This document shows positions 42,046-49,513 of a stretch of DNA of 54,060 bases, one piece after another. A program made the translations under genes and the position numbers. Each line of letters opens with the position of its first letter. Position 1 is the first letter of the stretch. The notes beneath the pieces were generated by a model. The model saw only the letters and a program-made list of their open reading frames with translations, ran no database searches and was not told the origin of the DNA. The DNA is from Luteolibacter pohnpeiensis (lineage in GTDB: Bacteria; Verrucomicrobiota; Verrucomicrobiia; Verrucomicrobiales; Akkermansiaceae): positions 1 through 54,060 of the forward strand of contig NZ_JAENIJ010000029.1 in assembly GCF_016595435.1 (NCBI RefSeq), given 5' to 3'.

Positions 42046-42316
42046 CCACGAAACCCCATCCTGGACTGATCTTTCGCAGCGTGCGCGCTCGGCGACACCG
42101 CCCGTGATCGATGTCCGGCACGCCGTGCTCGCGGCGATCCCATCCCGCAGGCCTTCCCGGCCGAAGCCGAATCTTGCTGAGATTCTACTCTCTTCCTCAC
42201 ACCACTGGGGCGTTCGCTTTGCCTTCGGTTGCTGTGTTTTGGCGACGGGCCTGATTGGCTACGGCGGCTACCGCGCGACCGAAGACCTCTCGCTTCTGAT
42301 GAGCTTTGCTTTTTAA
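42038..42316 (+). CDS. Short membrane protein, probable anti-sigma factor
   Basis: The frame codes 92 residues and overlaps the sigma gene end by 8 bp. The N-terminal half is cytoplasmic and charged (WTDLSQRARSATPPVIDVRH, AVLAAIPSRRPSRPKPN), and one transmembrane segment follows (VRFAFGCCVLATGLIGYGGY). Its size, topology and overlap fit an anti-sigma factor with a very short periplasmic end, but no zinc-binding H-x3-C-x2-C motif is present. The anti-sigma role is inferred from context. Confidence 0.7.
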   Translation: MNDHETPSWTDLSQRARSATPPVIDVRHAVLAAIPSRRPSRPKPNLAEILLSSSHHWGVRFAFGCCVLATGLIGYGGYRATEDLSLLMSFAF

Positions 42317-42327
42317 TCCAACCGATC

Positions 42328-42783
42328 ATGTCGACCGAACTCACCACGCCATCGAAATCCCGAGTGTCCATGAAAGCCATCGCGCTGCTGGTGCTGATGT
42401 TTCTGCTTGGCGCCGTTGGTGGCGTTGGCGTCACCTCCATGGTGATCTCGAAGCGCCTCCAGGCGACATTTCGTGAAAATCTGCGCAACCCGAATCGGAG
42501 CAGCGGGCCCGTCGACCTCATGTTCAACCGGCTTGAGAAAAATCTGACCAAAGAGCTGGATCTGACCGCTGCCGAGCAAGAGGCGGTCGGCGAAGAGCTG
42601 GAACAAACCCGGGTCCAAATGCGCGCGGTGCGCACGGGCATCGGCCGGGACGTGCGCCGCATCGGCATCGGCACGGTGATCCGGATCGGCAAGCGACTGC
42701 CGGAGGAAAAACGCCAGAAATTTCGTGAAATCGCCCGCGAGCGGCTCCTGCCCTGGGGCATCGATCCTCTGGAAAACCGCTGA
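42328..42783 (+). CDS. Membrane-anchored Spy-like protein
   Basis: The ATG at 42328 gives 151 residues. The N-terminal anchor SMKAIALLVLMFLLGAVGGV is followed by an all-helical periplasmic domain: NRLEKNLTKELDLTAAEQEA, VGEELEQTRVQMRAVRTGIG and RLPEEKRQKFREIARERLLP. The LTxxEQ pattern resembles the Spy/CnrX/NiaX group of periplasmic sensors that work with ECF sigma factors, with no visible metal-binding His or Cys cluster. It lies 11 bp after the putative anti-sigma gene, completing a sigma/anti-sigma/sensor trio. Confidence 0.75.
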   Translation: MSTELTTPSKSRVSMKAIALLVLMFLLGAVGGVGVTSMVISKRLQATFRENLRNPNRSSGPVDLMFNRLEKNLTKELDLTAAEQEAVGEELEQTRVQMRAVRTGIGRDVRRIGIGTVIRIGKRLPEEKRQKFREIARERLLPWGIDPLENR

Positions 42784-42836
42784 GTTCCGCAAAATCACGG
42801 TTTGGCAATCCGCGACTTCTGGGCAAACTTGGCCGC

Positions 42837-43220
42837 GTGAAAATCAAATTTCTGCATACCCGCATCCGTGTCCGTGATCTCGATCTCTCGATCGCCTTCT
42901 ACAAAAAGCTCGGCTACATCGAGGGCGAACGGAAAGATTCACCCCAAGGTAACAAACTGGTGTTCATGGAATTGCCTGGAAACCCGGTGTTCCTTGAACT
43001 GACTTATTCGCCGGATTACACCACCACCTGTCCGGAGGACCTCATGCACACCGCATTGGGCGTGCCGGACATCATCGACTACTGCGATCGGGTGGAAAAA
43101 TCCGGCATCGAAATCTGGCCATCCGGCTGGCGCGAGAAATTCACCAGCGGCGACCGGAAAATGGCATTCGTGACCGATCCAGATGGCTACGAGGTCGAAA
43201 TTCTGGAACGCAAAGACTAA
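42837..43220 (+). CDS. VOC-family glyoxalase I-like protein
   Basis: A GTG at 42837 starts 127 residues. Motifs match lactoylglutathione lyase-like proteins: FLHTRIRVRDLDLSIAFYKK (first ligand His), VFLELTYSPDY (Glu), DLMHTALGVPDIIDYCDRVE (second His) and MAFVTDPDGYEVEILERKD (final Glu). All four metal-ligand positions are filled, so a metal-dependent lyase is plausible. The length is typical of single-VOC glyoxalase I. Confidence 0.85.
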   Translation: MKIKFLHTRIRVRDLDLSIAFYKKLGYIEGERKDSPQGNKLVFMELPGNPVFLELTYSPDYTTTCPEDLMHTALGVPDIIDYCDRVEKSGIEIWPSGWREKFTSGDRKMAFVTDPDGYEVEILERKD

Positions 43221-43282
43221 GCGCCAAATCCCGGCCAATTTCGGCAACTGCATCCTTTAACCAGAGCCTCTCGCTTACTTGA

Positions 43283-43339
43283 GTTAAAAAATTAACGCAA
43301 AGATTGACGTTTGGGGTTTATGCGTTAAAAAATTAGCGC
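43283..43339 (+). promoter_or_regulatory. BlaI-type paired operators and promoter of the blaI-like gene
   Basis: GTTAAAAAATTAAC (43283-43296) and GCGTTAAAAAATTAGCGC (43322-43339) are two related AT-centred palindromes about 41 bp apart. TTGACG (43304-43309) lies between them, and TAAAAA within the second site is a possible -10. The second site ends at the base before the ATG. This geometry, two palindromes covering -35 to start, is expected for autoregulation by a dimeric BlaI/MecI repressor, though the consensus is not the staphylococcal TACA-N4-TGTA. Confidence 0.7.
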
Positions 43340-43720
43340 ATGACCGATCCGATCGAGCTGAGTCGCCGTGAGCGGCAGATTATGGACGTGGTGTTTCGCT
43401 GTGGCGAGGCAACGGTGAATCAAGTGGTTGCTGCCTTGGCGGACCCGCCGACCCCGATGGCGGTGCGCAGGATGATGCACATCTTGGAGGAAAAGGGATT
43501 TCTCAAGCGGGTCGGCGAGGGGCGGGAAGTGGTGTATCAGCCAAAGCAGTCGAAACAGGGGATCGGCAAGAAAGCGCTGCAGCATGTGATCGATACTTTT
43601 TTCGGCGGCTCGCTCGATGAAGCCTTGGCCGCACATCTTACCGAGCGGCGCTCGATCCCCGAAGAAGAGCTAGCCCGGCTCAAGGCCCTCATCGAACAAG
43701 CGAGGAAGGAGGGCAGATAG
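43340..43720 (+). CDS. BlaI/MecI/CopY-family repressor
   Basis: The frame codes 126 residues. LSRRERQIMDVVFRCGEATV with NQVVAALADPPTPMAVRRMM and HILEEKGFLKRVGEGREVVY is the winged helix of this family, and the C-terminal HVIDTFFGGSLDEALAAHLT with EEELARLKALIEQ is the dimerisation part. The ATG follows the second operator directly, so the mRNA is nearly leaderless. In BlaR1/BlaI systems the linked metalloprotease cleaves the repressor. The M56 gene starts 2 bp after its stop. Confidence 0.92.
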   Translation: MTDPIELSRRERQIMDVVFRCGEATVNQVVAALADPPTPMAVRRMMHILEEKGFLKRVGEGREVVYQPKQSKQGIGKKALQHVIDTFFGGSLDEALAAHLTERRSIPEEELARLKALIEQARKEGR

Positions 43721-43721
43721 C

Positions 43722-46058
43722 ATGAATCTTCGGCTGGTATTGGTCGGATCCGCGTCGGCCGCTTCGTTTTTTCTGCATGCGCTGGATGGCATTGCGAAGG
43801 TTGGCTTGTTGCTCGCGTTGGCGGCACTGGTCGCCGTTTGCCTGCGCCGTGCCTCTGCGGCGCAGCGGCATTTGGTATGGGTGTGCGCATTGGTCGGGGC
43901 CATATTACTCCCTTTCGGTTACCGAATTTTGCCAGCTTGGAAGGTTCTGCCATCGTGGATGCGCTGGGAGGAAGCACCGCGTTTGTTGCTGCAAAAACCA
44001 GCGCAGGTATTGGCGGCGGAGCCAAGCAAACAGCCCGCTGAAATTCTGAATGTGGAGGAGTTGCTCCCGGCGGATGACGTGCCGGAAGCTGGATTTTCCA
44101 CAGCGATTGAGCCGAAAACCCCGGCATCCGTGGCGTCTGCGGAGCCAAAGATTTTTCGAGTTCCGGTAAGTGATCTGATTGGGGTGTGGTTCGTGGGTGC
44201 GGCAGTTCTGGCAGTTCCGCTAGGGATCAGTTCAATGCGCTTGCGACGCAAAAAGTCCAAAGCACACCGCTTGGATTCAGGGCCACTGTTCGAGATTTGT
44301 GAGACCCTCAAAGCGGATTTGTGCATCCGGCGCCGCGTGACGATCCTGCTCGGCGATGCTGCGCAGATGCCGATGGTTTGGGGCATTTTCAGGCCAGTCG
44401 TGTTGCTGCCTGAGAAAGCGCAGACATGGCCGGATGAGAGAATCCGCGCGGTGCTGCTGCATGAGCTTTCGCATTTGCGGCGTAACGACCCGCTTGCGTT
44501 ATGGATCGCGCATCTGGCGTTGGCGCTGCATTGGTTCAATCCATTGGCATGGTGGGCGGTCCGGCAATTACGGATCGAACAGGAAAATGCCTGCGACGAT
44601 GCGGTGTTGAGGCATGGCGTCCGATCCAGTGATTACGCAGCGCAGATGCTGGAGCTCGGGGCGGATTTCAGCATCGACAAAATCCCAACCATGGCGCTCG
44701 GCATGGCGAGGTCGTCCGGACTGGATAACCGAATTTGCGGATTGTTGGACCCGACCAAAAATCGTCGAGCGGCGAGTCGTTTGCTGATGCTTGGTTTTGC
44801 GACCCTCGCTGTTTTTGTTGGGGGGCCGCTGGCGATGCTTCGTGCAGGCGAGCCTGAAGTTGTCGTACGGGGCAGGATTCTCGATCGGAATGGATTGGTT
44901 TTGGCGGAAAGTTCAGGTGACCAAATGCGCCAGTACCCTCACGGCAAAGCCGCAGCGCATCAGATCGGGTGGGTATCTCCTCGATTCATCGGAGTCTCGG
45001 GCGCGGAGAAAAATTTCGACCAGTCATTGGCCGCTGGAAATGATGTCCGGCTTACGCTGGATTTGAAGGCCCAGCAAATCGTTGAGACTGCGATTCAGAA
45101 TGCTGGAGTGGAGCGCGGTGCGGTGGTGGTATTGGATTGTCGGAATGGTGAAGTGCTGGCGAGTACTTCAGTTCCGGAAATTGAGCCGCAGCAGTTCGTT
45201 CCCCAGATTGAACCGGGGTATTGGAAAAAGTTGAGCAAAGATCCCAATCAGCCGTTGCTTGACCAGACAACCGCTAAGTTTGTGCAGGGAGCCACTTACA
45301 GTTTGGTAGCTGCAGTCGCAGCAGCCCGCACCGGGCAAGGGGAGCATGCCGTTTTCGACTGCACGGGCTCACTTAGCGTCGATGGTGCAAAGATTAACTG
45401 TTGGATAAAAAATTCGTATGGAAACAGCCATGGACCGCTGGGTTTACGAGCTGGAATCGCCAATGCCTGCAATTGTTATCGTAGCCAACTTGCCATGATG
45501 ATGGGCCAGAAGGAATTGGACATCGCAGCGGAAGTGCTGGGTTTGGAGAAAATCTCGTCGCAGGCCGGCGATGAAAATCCAATTTCCCAGCGGTCCCTTG
45601 CACTTGTCGGGATTGGACAAGTCTTTACACGTGCAAGTCCCCAGCAGCTTGCAGTGCTGGCTGCGGCCATCGGCAATGGTGGCAAAGTTTGGGTGCCGCG
45701 GGTTGCACTGGATGAGCCGCCTCAGTTGCGCGCGGACCTGGTCAAGCTCGGGTGGAATCAGCGTGATCTCGCGACGATCCGCCTTGGCATGGAAGATTGC
45801 GTCAACGCATCCGGTGGCACGGGGCAATCGGCTCGCAGTGATTTGGTCAAGATCAGTGGAAAAACGGGCACGGGTCTAATAATGGATCGGGGGCGAGCCA
45901 TAGCTCATGCCTGGTTCATCGGATACGCTCCGGCGGAAAATCCGCGCTATGCCGTGGCGGTGATGGCCCAAGGTAGCGGGGCAGTCGGAAGAGTCCGTGG
46001 TCCGATTGCGCGAGCGATTCTTGAAGCGCTGTGCCTCGATGCTCCAGAGTCTCGATAG
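43722..46058 (+). CDS. BlaR1-like M56 protease fused to a degenerate penicillin-binding domain
   Basis: The frame codes 778 residues. N-terminal membrane helices with KVGLLLALAALVAVCLRRAS and VWFVGAAVLAVPLGISSM frame the M56 domain, whose zinc site is LLHELSHLRRNDPLALW (HELSH at 247-251) with WFNPLAWWAV and EQENACDDAVL downstream. After a TM helix near 355, RGRILDRNGLVLAESSG and LTLDLKAQQIVETAIQN begin a PBP2-like transpeptidase. The SxxK position (family PGSTFK) reads QGATYS, so Ser is Ala524 and Lys is Ser527; SxN reads ACN; KTG survives in SGKTGTG near 713. In BlaR1 the sensor is a class-D-like domain acylated on Ser. Loss of that Ser suggests non-covalent sensing. It is coupled to the BlaI-like repressor. 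Confidence 0.85.
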   Translation: MNLRLVLVGSASAASFFLHALDGIAKVGLLLALAALVAVCLRRASAAQRHLVWVCALVGAILLPFGYRILPAWKVLPSWMRWEEAPRLLLQKPAQVLAAEPSKQPAEILNVEELLPADDVPEAGFSTAIEPKTPASVASAEPKIFRVPVSDLIGVWFVGAAVLAVPLGISSMRLRRKKSKAHRLDSGPLFEICETLKADLCIRRRVTILLGDAAQMPMVWGIFRPVVLLPEKAQTWPDERIRAVLLHELSHLRRNDPLALWIAHLALALHWFNPLAWWAVRQLRIEQENACDDAVLRHGVRSSDYAAQMLELGADFSIDKIPTMALGMARSSGLDNRICGLLDPTKNRRAASRLLMLGFATLAVFVGGPLAMLRAGEPEVVVRGRILDRNGLVLAESSGDQMRQYPHGKAAAHQIGWVSPRFIGVSGAEKNFDQSLAAGNDVRLTLDLKAQQIVETAIQNAGVERGAVVVLDCRNGEVLASTSVPEIEPQQFVPQIEPGYWKKLSKDPNQPLLDQTTAKFVQGATYSLVAAVAAARTGQGEHAVFDCTGSLSVDGAKINCWIKNSYGNSHGPLGLRAGIANACNCYRSQLAMMMGQKELDIAAEVLGLEKISSQAGDENPISQRSLALVGIGQVFTRASPQQLAVLAAAIGNGGKVWVPRVALDEPPQLRADLVKLGWNQRDLATIRLGMEDCVNASGGTGQSARSDLVKISGKTGTGLIMDRGRAIAHAWFIGYAPAENPRYAVAVMAQGSGAVGRVRGPIARAILEALCLDAPESR

Positions 46059-46084
46059 CCCATTTTCGGCCATGATTCATCGTT

Positions 46085-46103
46085 TTGACACGAGTAGTTG
46101 ACA
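46085..46103 (+). promoter_or_regulatory. Candidate promoter of the coiled-coil gene
   Basis: TTGACA occurs twice (46085-46090 and 46098-46103), with AT-rich TAAACT and TAAATA further down. Spacings (21 and 19) are long for a sigma-70 promoter, so assignment is tentative. Confidence 0.3.
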
Positions 46104-46206
46104 AAAGATGCTAAACTTTTCCTAAATATCTTGTTAGATGTAAAAGAGGCTTTGCCAGAGGCTGTCTTGTTGGTATTTGTCGGGTGAATTTGATTCTCCA
46201 AAATTC

Positions 46207-47301
46207 ATGAAATCCACTACATACGCAACATTGTTGGGCCTCGCCTTGGCGTTGGCTCCTACCCTCCGGGCGGAGGACGCAGCAGCGCCAGTCGCCACCA
46301 CACCAGCCGTTGTTGAAAATGTCGGCACTCAGCTCGATGCGAGCTTCGCCGCCATTTCCGAAACGATCAAGAATGCCCGCCTTCAGGCTAGCGAAGCAGT
46401 CGGACAGCGCGATGAAGCGCTTGCCCAGCTCAAAGCAAGCCGACAGGAGCAGGCAGAAACTGCAAAGGCGCTTGAGGAAGCTCGCAAGCAGCTTGCCGAG
46501 ACCCGCGGTCAACTGAACGACTCACGCCACGAACAAGCAAAATGGAAGCACGAGGCAGAGACCTTGGCCGGTCAGCTCAAACTGGGTGAAGAAGCTCACC
46601 AGAAGCTCCTCGCTCTCCGCGATCAAATGCAGGAGTCGCTGAAGAACTTCTCCGAAATCGAAAAGAACGTTCTCGCCGTCCGTGCCGAGTTCCAAAAGCC
46701 AACTGCGGTTGCTGATCTCAAAACCGAAATCGTCGCCCTGAAAGCGGCCGGTAACGAGGCGCAACAGCAAATTTCCGAGATGAAAGGTCAGATCGAGAAA
46801 GGCAACACGGAGCGCGCTGAAATGGCAAAAGCATCCGCTGCCAAGGAGCAGGAGATGGCTGGCCAGATCGCCGCTGCCAAGGAAGAAGCCGGTAAGATCG
46901 CCGAAAGCCGTGAGGCATTGAATCAGCGCACTGCAGAGCTTGAAAAAGCCCATGCACAGACTGTTGGTGAACTCAAGTCGGCACGTGAGGAGCTCAAAGC
47001 TGCTCAGGAAACCATCGCCAGCAACCAGTCAAACAATGCTGACCTCAAGAAGGAACTCGAAGCGAAAGCCGAGGAACTGAAGAAGTCTGCGGACCGTACT
47101 GCCAAGATGGGTAAAGCGCTCGACGCTCTGCAAGCTCACGCCAAGGAAATCGGCGATAAGCTTAATAGTGTCGAAAAAAGCAGTGCTGACCTCAAAAACA
47201 CACTGCACGACCGCGAAACAAAAATTAATCAGTTGGAAACTCAAATGAAGGAAGTTTCCCAAAACACTGATAAGGAATCCGAGGCTGGAGCCGATTCCTA
47301 A
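46207..47301 (+). CDS. Periplasmic coiled-coil protein
   Basis: The ATG at 46207 gives 364 residues with a signal peptide (MKSTTYATLLGLALALAPTL, cleavage after AEDA or LRA). Almost all of the remainder, from about 50 to 350, is heptad-like coiled coil rich in Ala, Glu, Lys and Gln (QASEAVGQRDEALAQLKASR, KELEAKAEELKKSADRTAKM). Ser/Ala spacing gives a long rod. No globular domain. Such proteins often form envelope tethers or scaffold structures; a specific role cannot be read. A strong terminator follows. Confidence 0.8.
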   Translation: MKSTTYATLLGLALALAPTLRAEDAAAPVATTPAVVENVGTQLDASFAAISETIKNARLQASEAVGQRDEALAQLKASRQEQAETAKALEEARKQLAETRGQLNDSRHEQAKWKHEAETLAGQLKLGEEAHQKLLALRDQMQESLKNFSEIEKNVLAVRAEFQKPTAVADLKTEIVALKAAGNEAQQQISEMKGQIEKGNTERAEMAKASAAKEQEMAGQIAAAKEEAGKIAESREALNQRTAELEKAHAQTVGELKSAREELKAAQETIASNQSNNADLKKELEAKAEELKKSADRTAKMGKALDALQAHAKEIGDKLNSVEKSSADLKNTLHDRETKINQLETQMKEVSQNTDKESEAGADS

Positions 47302-47328
47302 TTCATCCTTCAAATTACAGATTTCCCG

Positions 47329-47361
47329 AACCGCAGGCGCCTACCGGCCCTGCGGTTTTTT
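47329..47361 (+). terminator. Intrinsic terminator of the coiled-coil gene
   Basis: AACCGCAGG (47329-47337) pairs with CCTGCGGTT (47349-47357), followed by TTTTTCT. It stands 28 bp after the stop and before the convergent exonuclease gene. Confidence 0.9.
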
Positions 47362-47411
47362 CTTTCCCGGGTGTCCGCTCATTGGCCCAAAGCCGCCCGA
47401 AGCAAAGCGGT

Positions 47412-48170
47412 TCAAGCCAAGGTGATGCTCACCGGGCAGTGATCCGATCCCATGACGTGCGGCAGGATTTCTGCGGATTTGAGCCGATCCACCAAGGGGG
47501 TCGAAAGTCCGAAGTAGTCGATTCTCCAGCCCACATTCCGGCCGCGTGCTCCGCCGCGATACGACCACCAGGAATATGCGTCGCGTGTTTCCGGGTGCAG
47601 ATGGCGGAAACTATCGGTAAATCCGGAATCGAGCAGTTTGCCAAAGCCCGCACGTTCCTCATCGGAAAAGCCGGCGCTCATCCGGTTGTCCTTGGGTCTG
47701 GCGAGGTCGATTTCCTGGTGCGCGACGTTCAGATCGCCGCAAAAGATGACGGGTTTTTTCAGCGCCTGCGTCATCAGGTGCTGCCGGAAAACCTCATCCC
47801 ACTCCATCCGGTAAGGCAGCCGGCGCAAGCCATCCTGAGAATTCGGCGTGTAGACGTTCACCAGGATGAAATCAGGATATTCGAGGGTGAGCACGCGGCC
47901 TTCCTTGTCGTGATCTTCAAATCCCATTCCTTCTTGAACCTCGATCGGTTCGCTGCGGGTAAAAACGGCGACGCCGGAATAGCCGGGTTTCTGCGCGGAG
48001 TTCCAAAAAGCATGATAGCCGTCCAATTCCGGCGGCATCGGCACTTGCTCAGGCCGCGCCTTGGTTTCCTGCAGGCATAAAATGTCCGGCTGCTCCGCAG
48101 AGACGAAATCGCCAAATCCCTTGCCGAGCACCGCCCGCATTCCGTTCACATTCCAAGATAGCAGCTTCAT
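47412..48170 (-). CDS. xth: Exodeoxyribonuclease III
   Basis: The ATG at 48170 (MKLLSWNVNGMRAVLGKGFG) is preceded at 9 bp by GGAGG; the ATG at 48179 is too close to it. The protein is 252 residues. Motifs of the AP-endonuclease family: SWNVNGMR, ILCLQETKA (metal Glu), VNVYTPNSQDG, IFCGDLNVAHQEIDLARPKD (catalytic Asp/Asn) and GWRIDYFGLS with HVMGSDHCPVSI at the end (Asp-His). It cleaves AP sites and removes 3' blocking ends in base excision repair. The start is 3 bp beyond the end of the queA stop region on the same strand (queA lies upstream). Confidence 0.95.
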   Translation of the reverse strand: MKLLSWNVNGMRAVLGKGFGDFVSAEQPDILCLQETKARPEQVPMPPELDGYHAFWNSAQKPGYSGVAVFTRSEPIEVQEGMGFEDHDKEGRVLTLEYPDFILVNVYTPNSQDGLRRLPYRMEWDEVFRQHLMTQALKKPVIFCGDLNVAHQEIDLARPKDNRMSAGFSDEERAGFGKLLDSGFTDSFRHLHPETRDAYSWWSYRGGARGRNVGWRIDYFGLSTPLVDRLKSAEILPHVMGSDHCPVSITLA

Positions 48171-48197
48171 CGCCGCCATCCTCCCCTGTGAACTTCA

Positions 48198-49175
48198 TCA
48201 AATCAACAACATGCAGTCGCCGTAGCTGTAAAATCGGTAACGCTCCGCCACCGCTTGGCGATAGGCTTCCAGCACCAGCTCCTTTCCGGCAAACGCACTC
48301 ACCAGCATGATTAACGTGCTTTGCGGAAGGTGAAAATTCGTCAGCAAGCCATCGATCACGCCAAACTGGTAAGGTGGGTGGATGAAAATATCCGTCGCTC
48401 CGCTTTTCCCCTCTGACGGAATTTCCGGCCCCAGGGATTCCAGCACCCGCGTGACGGTGGTGCCGACGGCGATGACACGCTCCGCTGTTTTCACCCGCCG
48501 GGCGGTTTCCGCCGAAAGGTGATATTTCTCCGAATGCATCACGTGATCCGCCACCACCTCCGCGCTCACCGGGCGAAACGTTCCGACGCCGACGTGCAGG
48601 GTCAAAAACGCATGGTTGAGCTTTACCAACATTTCCGGCGTAAAATGCAGCCCGGCGGTTGGTGCGGCGATCGCTCCTTCCTCCCTGGCGAAAACCGTCT
48701 GATACCGGTCCCGGTCCGATTCCTCATCGTCCCGCCCCATGTAGTGCGGTAGCGCCAGATGGCCGTGCCGGTTCAGGTCCAGCTCACTTTCCCAATGGAT
48801 CAACCGATCCCCATTTTCGAAAACTTCGGTGACTTGGCCCGTGATGCCGCCGACAACGACTTCGCGCCCGACTTTCATGCGTTTCCCCGGCCTGGCCAGA
48901 CACCGCCACTCCAATGGCGAAAGCCGATCCAAGCAGAGCAATTCGGTCCGGCCATCGTCGGAAAAAAGTCGCGCCGGGATCACCTTGGTATCGTTGAGAA
49001 CCAACAAGTCGTCCGGTTTCAAAAAAGTCGGGAATTCGGCGAACATGCGGTGCTCGATCGTTCCCGCAGCCCGGTTCACCACCATCATCCGGGATGCAGA
49101 GCGCTCTTCAAGCGGCCGCGCTGCAATCAATTCCTCAGGCAAATGGTAGTCAAAATCCTTAGTTTTCAGGCTCAC
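48198..49175 (-). CDS. queA: S-adenosylmethionine:tRNA ribosyltransferase-isomerase
   Basis: The GTG at 49175 (MSLKTKDFDYHLPEELIAAR) gives 325 residues, matching the QueA family start; the open frame extends far upstream without support. Motifs: LPEELIAARPLEERSASRMM, LLVLNDTKVIPARLF, EGAIAAPTAGLHFTPEMLV, LHVGVGTFRPV, MHSEKYHL, VGTTVTRVLES and LLTNFHLPQSTLIMLVSAFA with GKELVLEAYRQAVAERYRFY and SYGDCMLL at the end. It forms epoxyqueuosine in tRNA wobble modification. Same strand as the downstream xth, 27 bp apart. Confidence 0.95.
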   Translation of the reverse strand: MSLKTKDFDYHLPEELIAARPLEERSASRMMVVNRAAGTIEHRMFAEFPTFLKPDDLLVLNDTKVIPARLFSDDGRTELLCLDRLSPLEWRCLARPGKRMKVGREVVVGGITGQVTEVFENGDRLIHWESELDLNRHGHLALPHYMGRDDEESDRDRYQTVFAREEGAIAAPTAGLHFTPEMLVKLNHAFLTLHVGVGTFRPVSAEVVADHVMHSEKYHLSAETARRVKTAERVIAVGTTVTRVLESLGPEIPSEGKSGATDIFIHPPYQFGVIDGLLTNFHLPQSTLIMLVSAFAGKELVLEAYRQAVAERYRFYSYGDCMLLI

Positions 49176-49402
49176 GACCGACTCTTTAGCCCTCCACATG
49201 GCACCCGGCAACCGCCGGTTATCGATTTCCATGATCGATTTTTCACCGATTTCCGATGATCCGGTAAAATTCGATGCGAAATCCTCGAATACCGAGTTGA
49301 CAAATTGTGCAGATTGACTAGTGATTAGGAACAGTCGCTGAGCGACCGCAGCACAGAATCGGCAAGAGAATCTGCATTGCGAATTATTTTTCAACCATCT
49401 TT

Positions 49403-49459
49403 AGGTCCAACGGGGACCTTTTGTAGAACAATCAAGGCCCTCGGGATCACTCCCGGGGG
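49403..49459. terminator. Two hairpins between the GH-GT2 gene and queA
   Basis: AGGTCC / GGACCT (49403-49419) with a 5-nt loop, and CCCTCGGGA / TCCCGGGGG (49438-49459) with a 4-nt loop and one wobble. On the plus strand both are followed by TTTT; on the minus strand, where the upstream gene ends at 49514, T runs are poor. They probably terminate the GH-GT2 transcript or protect its end. Confidence 0.5.
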
Positions 49460-49513
49460 TTTTGATTTTATAGGCTATCGTCCGAAAGAGCGCGATTTGT
49501 TCAAAAATTGGAT

